Assembly: GCA_027005175.1 (NCBI GenBank)
Contig: JALTMC010000491.1
Location: 1-15,188, forward strand
DNA from: Myxococcales bacterium
Lineage (GTDB): Bacteria; Myxococcota_C; UBA6777
DNA: 15,188 nt
Direction of reading: 5' to 3'
Shown here one piece after another: positions 1-5,999 of this stretch. Every line of letters starts with the position of its first letter. The stretch's first letter is position 1. The notes under the pieces are model-generated. The model searched no databases, was not told the DNA's origin, and saw only the letters and a program-made list of their open reading frames with translations. Made by a program: the position numbers and the translations under genes.

Positions 1-128
1 GTAGGGGGAGAACGTCAATTTTTGAGTGTGACGTGTTCGTAGAGGTTTCGCTTTCTTATGACCAACATTCCAACGTTTTGCTTTACTTCCTTGCTCCATC
101 CCACTACAAATCAAGTCTGGATCCCCTG

Positions 129-157
129 TTGACAAGGGTGGAAGAAGAAGATAGTCT
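129..157 (+). promoter_or_regulatory. Possible sigma70-type promoter for uvrA
   Basis: A perfect -35 hexamer, TTGACA, lies at 129-134. After a 17-base spacer comes TAGTCT at 152-157, a poor -10 that matches the consensus at three of six positions. It lies about 120 bases before the uvrA ATG. I see no convincing LexA operator in positions 1-278. That stretch is otherwise an open frame continuous with uvrA but without family homology, and is best read as the leader or intergenic region. Confidence 0.3.
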
Positions 158-278
158 GAACAAAGTTTCAGATACTGAGTTTTCCATTCTATCCAGCCTT
201 TCAACTCTCTCTTTGATAGACAAAATAAAAGCTCAGCTCATAGGCTCTATGGGTTGGCTTATCATGTGGAGTTTCTTG

Positions 279-3200
279 ATGAACGTCGTTGATCACATTC
301 AGATCCGTGGTGCTCGTGAGCACAATTTGAAAGATGTCGATCTGGAATTCCCTCGCAATCGGTTGATTGTGATTACTGGGCTGAGCGGTAGCGGAAAAAG
401 CTCCTTGGCGTTTGATACGATCTATGCAGAAGGCCAGCGACGTTACCTTGAGTCTTTGTCTGCCTATGCTCGGCAGTTTTTGCCCCAAATGAACAAGCCC
501 GATGTGGATTGGATCGGTGGATTGAGTCCCGCCATCTCCATTGAACAGAAGACGATTCATCGAAACCCTCGATCTACGGTAGGAACCGTTACAGAGATCT
601 ACGACTATCTGCGTCTCTTGTTTGCCAGGGTGGGGCATCCCTACTGCTACCAATGTGGGAATCCTATCACCGGGCAAACCGTGCAGCAGATGGTGGATCG
701 TATCTTGAGCCTGGAAGAGGGCACCCGGTTCTCTGTCCTCGCACCCTTGGTTCGAGGTCGCAAAGGTGAATACCGTAAAGAACTCGAGCTACTTCGGCAA
801 GATGGGTATGTTCGTGTTCGTATCGATGGAGAGACATTCGAACTTCAAGATGATATTGTTCTGGATCGCAAAAAGAAACACGACATCGATGTTTATATCG
901 ATCGCTTGTCTGTGCGAGAGAAAATAAAAACACGTCTGACCGACTCGGTAGAGACAGCATTAAAGCTGGCCGAAGGTATGCTTCGCGTTGTTACTAAAGA
1001 CGGTGAAGAGTGGCTTATGAGTGAGCACAACGCCTGCATCGACTGTGGCATCTCTTATCCAGAGATGGAGCCACGAATGTTTTCGTTTAATGCACCCCAA
1101 GGTGCATGCAGTATGTGCAATGGTTTGGGGCATGAGCTTCGAGTGGACCCAAAGCTGGTGATCCCCGACACCAGTCTGTCGATGGCCAAGGGGGCTGTTG
1201 CCCCGTGGGGCGGCACGAACGATAGTCGCATGGGTGAGTTTCTGGAGTCTCTCTGTGCTTCTCATGAGATCTCTGTGGATGAAGCTTGGGAAGATCTACC
1301 GGACGAGTTTCAGGAGTTCTTGTTGTTTGGTCTTAACAAGGAGACTCCAAGTCATGATACGTTTACGCCACCACCGAAAAAACGTGGGCGTTGGGGGCGG
1401 CGTCCACGGAAGAAGCGGTTGCCTGCATTTGAAGGCATTGTGAATATGATGCAACGCCATTACAGGGAGACAGAGTCCGAACGACGGAAGGAACAGCTCT
1501 CTCGTTATATGCGGCATCAATCCTGCCCAACCTGTCAAGGAACCCGGCTTCGCAAAGAGAGCTTGCATGTTCTGGTGAGCGGCCAAAATATCGCGAACGT
1601 TGTGGCGATGTCGATCGGTCAGGCCGCTGACTTTTTTGAAACGTTGCTCTTGCCGTCCCGCGACGAAGATATCGCCCGTCGGATTCTCAAAGAGATCCGT
1701 GAGCGGATCGGATTCTTAAAAGAGGTTGGGTTGGATTATATCACCATGGATCGAACAGCAGGTACGTTGTCGGGTGGAGAGGCCCAACGGATTCGGCTTG
1801 CCTCGCAGATAGGTTCTGCTCTTACAGGTGTTCTCTACATCCTGGATGAACCCTCCATCGGCCTGCATCCTCGTGATAATGATCGCTTGATTCAAACTTT
1901 GCGACAACTGCGTGACCTTGGAAATACGGTGGTGGTGGTGGAGCACGACGAAGAGACCATGCGTGCTGCCGATCATCTGATCGATATGGGGCCAGGCGCG
2001 GGTATTCACGGTGGTGAGATTGTGGCACAAGGAACCTACCAGGATGTGCTACAAGTCTCGGAGAGTTTAACCGGACAGTATCTCAGTGGTCAGCGCAGTA
2101 TTGTCATTCCAGAGGAGAGGCGCGAAGGCAACGGTCACTTCCTGTCGATTCAGGGAGCACACCACAACAACTTGAAGCACCTCAATGTGGATATCCCACT
2201 GGGCAATCTGGTTTGTATTACAGGTGTGTCTGGTTCAGGGAAATCCAGTCTGGTCATTGATACGCTCTATCGTTTTGCCGCGTTGCATCTTCATCGTGCA
2301 CGAGGCAGTGTGGGAAAGGTGGAACAGATCGACGGTCTTGAATACCTCGACAAAGTGATCAACATCGACCAGTCTCCGATTGGACGGACTCCCCGCTCCA
2401 ACCCTGCCACCTATGTCGGTCTGTTTTCGCCGATTCGTGAGATCTACTCTCAACTTCCCGAAGCCAAAGTTCGCGGATACAAACCAGGTCGCTTCTCTTT
2501 TAATGTGAAAGGGGGCCGTTGCGAATCGTGTGAGGGGGCCGGTGTCAATCGTATCGAGATGCACTTCCTTCCCGATGTCTTTGTTACCTGTGAGGATTGC
2601 AAAGGACGACGATTCAATCGGGAAACACTCGAAATTACGTATCGAGGTTGTCATATCTCCGATGTGCTCAATATGACCATCGAAGAAGGCTTGGAGTTCT
2701 TTGAAGCCTATCCTCGGATTAAACGCAGACTCCAAACTCTGTATGATGTGGGTCTGAGTTATGTTCGATTGGGGCAGGCTGCGACAACTCTTTCCGGTGG
2801 TGAAGCACAACGTATCAAACTATCTAAAGAGCTGAGTCGCCGCTCTACAGGCCGTACGCTCTACATTCTTGATGAACCCACTACGGGTTTGCATTTTGAA
2901 GATATTCGACAACTTCTCAAAGTTCTTCACCGCCTCGCCGACGAAGGCAACACGGTTGTTGTGATTGAGCATCAACTCGATGTGATCAAAACAGCCGACT
3001 GGATCATCGATATCGGTCCTGAAGGTGGAGAACGAGGAGGACAGATCATAGCAGAAGGTACACCCGAAGATGTCGCCGCCAACCCCGATAGCTACACCGG
3101 ACTCTTTCTCAAAGAACTACTCCCAGCCTCAACGCCGAAGAATGGTGAGACCAAGAAGAAAGCAACGGAGAAAAAGAAGGCTTCCACCAAGAAAAAAGTA

Positions 3201-3440
3201 ACGGAGAAAAAGAAGACTTCCACCAAGAAAAAAGTAACGGAGAAAAAGAAGGCTTCCACCAAGAAAAAAGTAACGGAGAAAAAGAAGACGAAGGCAAAAG
3301 CAAAGTCTGAGCCCAAGAAGAAGACGAAGACAAAAGCAAAGTCTGAGCCCAAGAAGAAGACGAAGGCAAAGAAGACGAAGACAAAAGCAAAGAAGGCCAA
3401 ACTCAACAGAGGTCGCCCAACAAGGAAGTATGGTTCATGA
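279..3440 (+). CDS. uvrA: UvrA, excinuclease ABC subunit A, with a Lys-rich C-terminal tail
   Basis: ATPase that dimerises, loads UvrB on damaged DNA and starts nucleotide excision repair in the cytoplasm. Numbering from the chosen start, the first Walker A is GLSGSGKSS at 34-42 and a second (GVSGSGKSS) opens the C-terminal half. Both ABC signatures are intact ([12 protein letters not shown] and [12 protein letters not shown]), as are both Walker B segments ([12 protein letters not shown] and [12 protein letters not shown]). Two zinc modules are visible (CIDC...CSMC and CESC...CEDC). The frame stays open back to a GTG at 33, but family homology begins at [16 protein letters not shown]. The ATG at 279 has GGAG seven bases upstream, so I start there (1053 aa). 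E. coli UvrA is about 940 aa. The excess is mainly a ~103-residue tail (951-1053) of Lys/Thr/Ala repeats, plus a short basic insert near residue 364. The core call is certain; the role of the tail is unknown. Confidence 0.98.
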   Translation: MNVVDHIQIRGAREHNLKDVDLEFPRNRLIVITGLSGSGKSSLAFDTIYAEGQRRYLESLSAYARQFLPQMNKPDVDWIGGLSPAISIEQKTIHRNPRSTVGTVTEIYDYLRLLFARVGHPYCYQCGNPITGQTVQQMVDRILSLEEGTRFSVLAPLVRGRKGEYRKELELLRQDGYVRVRIDGETFELQDDIVLDRKKKHDIDVYIDRLSVREKIKTRLTDSVETALKLAEGMLRVVTKDGEEWLMSEHNACIDCGISYPEMEPRMFSFNAPQGACSMCNGLGHELRVDPKLVIPDTSLSMAKGAVAPWGGTNDSRMGEFLESLCASHEISVDEAWEDLPDEFQEFLLFGLNKETPSHDTFTPPPKKRGRWGRRPRKKRLPAFEGIVNMMQRHYRETESERRKEQLSRYMRHQSCPTCQGTRLRKESLHVLVSGQNIANVVAMSIGQAADFFETLLLPSRDEDIARRILKEIRERIGFLKEVGLDYITMDRTAGTLSGGEAQRIRLASQIGSALTGVLYILDEPSIGLHPRDNDRLIQTLRQLRDLGNTVVVVEHDEETMRAADHLIDMGPGAGIHGGEIVAQGTYQDVLQVSESLTGQYLSGQRSIVIPEERREGNGHFLSIQGAHHNNLKHLNVDIPLGNLVCITGVSGSGKSSLVIDTLYRFAALHLHRARGSVGKVEQIDGLEYLDKVINIDQSPIGRTPRSNPATYVGLFSPIREIYSQLPEAKVRGYKPGRFSFNVKGGRCESCEGAGVNRIEMHFLPDVFVTCEDCKGRRFNRETLEITYRGCHISDVLNMTIEEGLEFFEAYPRIKRRLQTLYDVGLSYVRLGQAATTLSGGEAQRIKLSKELSRRSTGRTLYILDEPTTGLHFEDIRQLLKVLHRLADEGNTVVVIEHQLDVIKTADWIIDIGPEGGERGGQIIAEGTPEDVAANPDSYTGLFLKELLPASTPKNGETKKKATEKKKASTKKKVTEKKKTSTKKKVTEKKKASTKKKVTEKKKTKAKAKSEPKKKTKTKAKSEPKKKTKAKKTKTKAKKAKLNRGRPTRKYGS
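3165..3288 (+). repeat. 36-bp tandem repeat encoding the UvrA tail, family 1
   Basis: The unit begins ACGGAGAAAAAGAAG. It starts at 3165, 3201 and 3237, each exactly 36 bases apart, with a partial fourth copy from 3273. Copies are nearly identical; one G/A change alternates Ala and Thr. Each encodes a 12-residue unit of the type [12 protein letters not shown]. The coding strand is almost free of T, giving a strongly purine-rich tract. Confidence 0.95.
3302..3373 (+). repeat. 36-bp tandem repeat encoding the UvrA tail, family 2
   Basis: Two copies begin AAAGTCTGAGCCCAAGAAG, at 3302 and 3338. They are again exactly 36 bases apart, although the sequence differs from family 1. They encode [12 protein letters not shown]-like units. 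The shared period suggests that the second family derives from the first or was selected for the same 12-residue spacing. Confidence 0.9.
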
Positions 3441-3485
3441 GTGGCATCGAGGGACTTGGGTTGAAAGGGGCTATACTTTTTGCAC

Positions 3486-3592
3486 TTGCGAATGGTAGCG
3501 GGGCTTTGCGAATGGTAGCCTGATTGAGCTGGCGTATCTTGTGTTATGCCACTCAGCTTTGTGAGTCGTAGCTGGGCTTTGCGAATGGTGGC
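3486..3592. repeat. Short dispersed direct repeats between convergent genes
   Basis: The 14-mer TTGCGAATGGTAGC occurs at 3486-3499 and 3506-3519, with a one-mismatch copy at 3579-3592. All lie in the gap between the uvrA stop and the convergent lipoprotein stop. I found no hairpin followed by a T-run here, so there is no obvious terminator for either gene. Confidence 0.75.
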
Positions 3593-3795
3593 CCAGCGTT
3601 TTGTGAAGAATTTGGATTAAGGGCAGGGAGATACATTGAGATCCATCTGCGTTACGCGATCGGTCCAGCATTTTGTGAAGAATTTGGGTTAAGGGCAGGA
3701 GGCTTTGCAGGAGCTGGGGAAGAACGTGCTGGGCGTCCTTCTCGGTGGGTCTCTGCTGCCTGGTTAAGGGCAGGAGGCTTTGCAAGAGCTGGGGA
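3593..3795 (-). repeat. Degenerate tandem repeat spanning the 3' end of the Cys-rich lipoprotein gene
   Basis: A segment around TTAAGGGCAGG occurs three times. The block at 3762-3795 contains the real stop codon of the lipoprotein gene, and 3687-3720 repeats it over 34 bases with one mismatch. A second block (CCAGC.TTTTGTGAAGAA) occurs at 3593 and 3665. Read on the minus strand, the TAA stops at 3766-3764, 3691-3689 and 3619-3617 are all in one frame, 75 and 72 bases apart. The first two are both preceded by codons for SSCKASCP. Confidence 0.85.
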
Positions 3796-5224
3796 GGATG
3801 GGAAGGGGCGATTTGCAGCATTTTTGGCCAGGGCAGTCCGCGTCGGATTTACAGCTACCACTACCACCACCACAAAGACCTTTGAGGATGGGGTTCTTGG
3901 CCATACAGGAGGCCGGGAGACCCAGAAGACCACAACACATCTCGCCGGCTTTGCAGTCGCTGTCAACTTTGCATGAGCCACCAGCGGGGCCTTGGCATTT
4001 TTGCTGGCAGATCTTTTGGCCAAAGACATCACAACATTGCATTCCGTTTGTACAAGCGGGAGTACACTTGTTGGGGGTGGCACTTTGTTTGCAGGCATTG
4101 CTTGTTGGATCACACGCACTTCCTTGTGGGCAGGGAACTTGGCATTGGCATTTTCCGGTGTTGCCATCGCACTGTTGACCTGCTTTGCACTGGACTCCTG
4201 TGCATTTGTCTTTGGCACCACAGGTACCATCAACACGACAAACTTGAGGAGACTTGCAGTCCGAATCGTCACAACAAGCACCACATAGACCGTTTCGGCT
4301 GACACAGCATTTTTGACCTGCTGGGCATTTGGTGCCGATACAAGGACAGCTTCCTGAGACGGGCATACATACAGCCTGGTTTTGGCCAAGGGTCAGGCAA
4401 CTGTATTTTGCGTTGTCTGAGCAACTTCGGCTCACGCTGCAATTTTCGGCACAGAACTGATTACCAGAGCTGTCTTTGACACATTTGCCTTTGAGTCCAC
4501 AGTCTGCATCTTTGGTACAGAGTTCACACCAGTTCTTGCGAGGAATACATGCACACTTTGCGTCGGGGTCCGGTGTCTGGCCTGCTGGGCATTTGGTGTC
4601 TTTGCACTTAACTTCGGGGCATTTACCATCTTTGTCACGGGGCTTTCCGCCTGGGCATACATCCGCTTCACACTGGCCTGTACTTTGACTGCACTTAAAA
4701 CCTGTTGCACATGAGCAAGCCTGGGTACCCTCAACACATTTCCCATTGACACACTCTTTGACCTTTTCTGTGGAACAATTGCTCTTACAGACAGAGTCTC
4801 CACAGTCTTCGTTTTTGGTACAACTGCCTGTGCCACCGTCGGTATTGGTGCTACCCTCGGTATTGGTGCTACCCTCGGTATTGGTGCTACCTTCGGTGTT
4901 GGTGGCACCGTCAGTGTTAGTGCCACCGTCGGTATTGGTACTACCTTCCGTATTGGCTGTCTTGGGGACACAGTTTCCGGAGTCGCACTTTTCATCGTTT
5001 CCGCAGTCTGTATCGGCTGTACAGGCTGCTTTGCGACACACAAGACGTCGTTTGTCACAATAGAAATCTTTGCCCTTCTTCTTGACGCACTCTGCTGTTG
5101 TTTGGCAAGCATCCGGGTTTTTTTTGGGCTCCCCTGCACAGGCTTGCATCATAGCTAAACCTAGACCTATCAAACTACATAATAAAACCCATCGCAGGGA
5201 TATCTCTATACGTGACGGTGACAT
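3764..5224 (-). CDS. Cys-rich secreted lipoprotein with DxDC modules and a repeat linker
   Basis: Unrecognised beyond its architecture; 486 aa from an ATG with GGAGG five bases upstream (a TTG 12 bases earlier lies beside this ribosome site and is less likely). Residues 10-28 are a hydrophobic signal sequence ending MMQAC, so Cys29 is the likely lipidation site. Residues 40-88 hold a first Cys module (CTADTDCGNDEKC). About 42 residues of TNTEGS/TNTDGG repeats follow, then a long Cys-rich region to the end with modules such as CTKNEDC, CTKDADC, CCDDSDC, CKVDSDC and CKSDADC. I count 72 cysteines in total, about 15%, which implies extensive disulfides outside the cytoplasm. The modules resemble the Dickkopf/EGF-like repeats of myxobacterial surface proteins, though I assign no ligand. 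It is transcribed alone, convergent with uvrA, from its own likely promoter at 5371-5399. Confidence 0.85.
   Translation of the reverse strand: MSPSRIEISLRWVLLCSLIGLGLAMMQACAGEPKKNPDACQTTAECVKKKGKDFYCDKRRLVCRKAACTADTDCGNDEKCDSGNCVPKTANTEGSTNTDGGTNTDGATNTEGSTNTEGSTNTEGSTNTDGGTGSCTKNEDCGDSVCKSNCSTEKVKECVNGKCVEGTQACSCATGFKCSQSTGQCEADVCPGGKPRDKDGKCPEVKCKDTKCPAGQTPDPDAKCACIPRKNWCELCTKDADCGLKGKCVKDSSGNQFCAENCSVSRSCSDNAKYSCLTLGQNQAVCMPVSGSCPCIGTKCPAGQKCCVSRNGLCGACCDDSDCKSPQVCRVDGTCGAKDKCTGVQCKAGQQCDGNTGKCQCQVPCPQGSACDPTSNACKQSATPNKCTPACTNGMQCCDVFGQKICQQKCQGPAGGSCKVDSDCKAGEMCCGLLGLPASCMAKNPILKGLCGGGSGSCKSDADCPGQKCCKSPLPILPSSCKASCP
4831..4956 (-). repeat. Seven-copy 18-bp tandem repeat encoding a TNTEGS/TNTDGG linker
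   Basis: Seven 18-base units start at 4831, 4849, 4867, 4885, 4903, 4921 and 4939; the plus-strand form is TGCTACCCTCGGTATTGG with variants. Each encodes six residues (TNTEGS, TNTDGG or TNTDGA). The array sits between the first Cys module and the main Cys-rich region. It probably forms a flexible, extended linker that can change length by whole units without a frameshift. Confidence 0.95.
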
Positions 5225-5370
5225 ACAATCCTCCAAATACTTGCGTTTTCTTAGCTAACACGCTGGTTGTTTATACGTTTCCACACCCTTTCTGTAAGGC
5301 TGCTGTGGTTGTTTGTTCATCCAAAAAGAGCTTCATTCCCCAAGGTGGGACCCTCCGGTAAAACGTGGAC

Positions 5371-5399
5371 ATCGTAGCGAAATTAGATATCTTGGTCAA
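5371..5399 (-). promoter_or_regulatory. Promoter of the Cys-rich lipoprotein gene
   Basis: Read on the minus strand, TTGACC (5399-5394) is followed by a 17-base spacer and TACGAT (5376-5371). These match the sigma70 consensus at five and four of six positions with ideal spacing. The predicted transcript starts near 5364, giving an untranslated leader of roughly 140 bases before the ATG at 5224. Confidence 0.55.
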
Positions 5400-5434
5400 G
5401 CACAGAATTTGAACTCTCGTAGCCTTCCTCCCTT

Positions 5435-5517
5435 TTTGGGGGAAAGAGAGTAAGGCGTTTTTCTTTGAACTCATGCAGCCCCCCTCACTCATTTGGGGAA
5501 AAAGAGTAAGGCGTTTT
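5435..5517. repeat. Imperfect direct repeat upstream of the Cys-rich lipoprotein
   Basis: TTTGGGGGAAAGAGAGTAAG (5435-5454, continuing as GCGTTTT to 5461) recurs at 5492-5517 with a few changes, 57 bases downstream. The two copies lie between the yhbY 3' region and the lipoprotein promoter at 5371-5399. They could be a regulatory site or a remnant of a small mobile repeat; nothing decides between these. Confidence 0.75.
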
Positions 5518-5530
5518 GAACATCAAAACG
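5512..5530. other. Perfect inverted repeat, 8-bp arms
   Basis: CGTTTTGA (5512-5519) and TCAAAACG (5523-5530) are exact complements separated by three bases. On the minus strand the hairpin is followed by CCTTACTCTTTTT. It could therefore be a weak terminator for the transcript through yhbY, or a protein-binding palindrome. The stem is AT-rich and the T-run is eight bases away, so terminator activity is uncertain. Confidence 0.5.
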
Positions 5531-5593
5531 ACAACATAGAGGTTCAGCAAGGAGAAGGCTTCTCTTGTGGTGGAAATGTTCTCACCGTTCACT

Positions 5594-5673
5594 TGCGCTC
5601 TTTCGACTTTGGCCTGCGTTCTTTCGACTTTGGCCTGCGTTCTTTCGACTTTGGCCTGCGTTCTTTCGACTTT
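5594..5673 (-). repeat. 21-bp tandem repeat just after yhbY (3.8 copies)
   Basis: Units start at 5594, 5615, 5636 and 5657; the plus-strand core is TTCTTTCGACTTTGGCCTG. All copies are identical except one base in the first. On the minus strand, in the yhbY frame, each unit encodes PKSKERR. The tract begins right after the yhbY stop and ends with an in-frame TGA at 5591-5589. Confidence 0.95.
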
Positions 5674-5681
5674 CGGTTTGG

Positions 5682-5984
5682 TTAGCGTCGTGGAAGGGTG
5701 ATTTTAGGCTTTTCGGGGTGAGGTCGATAGAAAATGGCGCTATAGCCTACAATTTGGATAAGTTCTGAGTGTGTTTGTTGGGCAACATTTTCAGCAATAG
5801 ATTTTCGTTCATCACTGAGAACTTTGGGAAGTTTTACTTTGACGAGTTCATGAGCTACCAGATTTTGTTCGATTTGAAGAATGACATTTTCTGTGAGTCC
5901 GGCTTTGCCTAGAAGTACGAGGGCTCGTAAGTGATGGCCGAGAGAACGGAGATAACGTCGTTGTTTTCCAGATTGAGTGTGCAT
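5682..5984 (-). CDS. yhbY: YhbY-family ribosome-assembly RNA-binding protein (CRM domain)
   Basis: A 100-aa protein matching the YhbY family along its length: KQRRYLRSLGHHLRALVLLG near the N terminus, the GKAG loop followed by LTENV, HELVKVK in the middle, and the C-terminal YRPHPEKPKITLPRR. The CRM/YhbY fold is KH-like and binds RNA; E. coli YhbY associates with the large ribosomal subunit precursor. The length is typical. The ATG is the only plausible start and lies 15 bases after the stop of the propeller lipoprotein gene; AAAGG at the end of that gene is a distant ribosome site. The gene is therefore likely the last of a cotranscribed group. Oddly, the TAA stop is followed in the same frame by 30 open codons encoding Lys/Arg/Glu/Ser-rich heptads. 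Confidence 0.93.
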   Translation of the reverse strand: MHTQSGKQRRYLRSLGHHLRALVLLGKAGLTENVILQIEQNLVAHELVKVKLPKVLSDERKSIAENVAQQTHSELIQIVGYSAIFYRPHPEKPKITLPRR

Positions 5985-5999
5985 CTTGTAGGGTGGCCT

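Noticed and set aside
33-278. 82-codon N-terminal extension of uvrA from a GTG
   Set aside because: No UvrA homology before [11 protein letters not shown], and the ATG at 279 has a well-placed GGAG; the extension is probably chance openness.
2235-2810. 191-codon frame antisense to uvrA
   Set aside because: It lies wholly within conserved uvrA ATPase sequence on the other strand, with no independent support.
3165-3373. 36-bp repeats resembling CRISPR repeat length
   Set aside because: Copies are directly adjacent with no unique spacers, in frame within uvrA, and encode a Lys-rich tail.
3471-3821. 116-codon minus-strand frame with repeated PQLLQSLLPLT
   Set aside because: It arises from the degenerate repeat in a shifted frame relative to the lipoprotein gene; it is not supported as a gene.
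3652-4389. 245-codon open frame on the minus strand overlapping the Cys-rich lipoprotein
   Set aside because: It is a shifted frame of a Cys/Lys-rich gene with biased composition; no signal peptide, ribosome site or family match. The same applies to 4432-5139.
4746-5063. Plus-strand open frame with PSVLVL repeats
   Set aside because: It is the antisense reading of the 18-bp linker repeat in the lipoprotein gene.
5271-5492. 73-codon minus-strand frame upstream of the Cys-rich lipoprotein
   Set aside because: It overlaps the likely promoter at 5371-5399 and one copy of the direct repeat, and has no family resemblance.
5473-5685. Plus-strand frame encoding LRSFDFG repeats
   Set aside because: It is a by-product of the 21-bp repeat, which is open in several frames; it has no ribosome site or recognisable domain.
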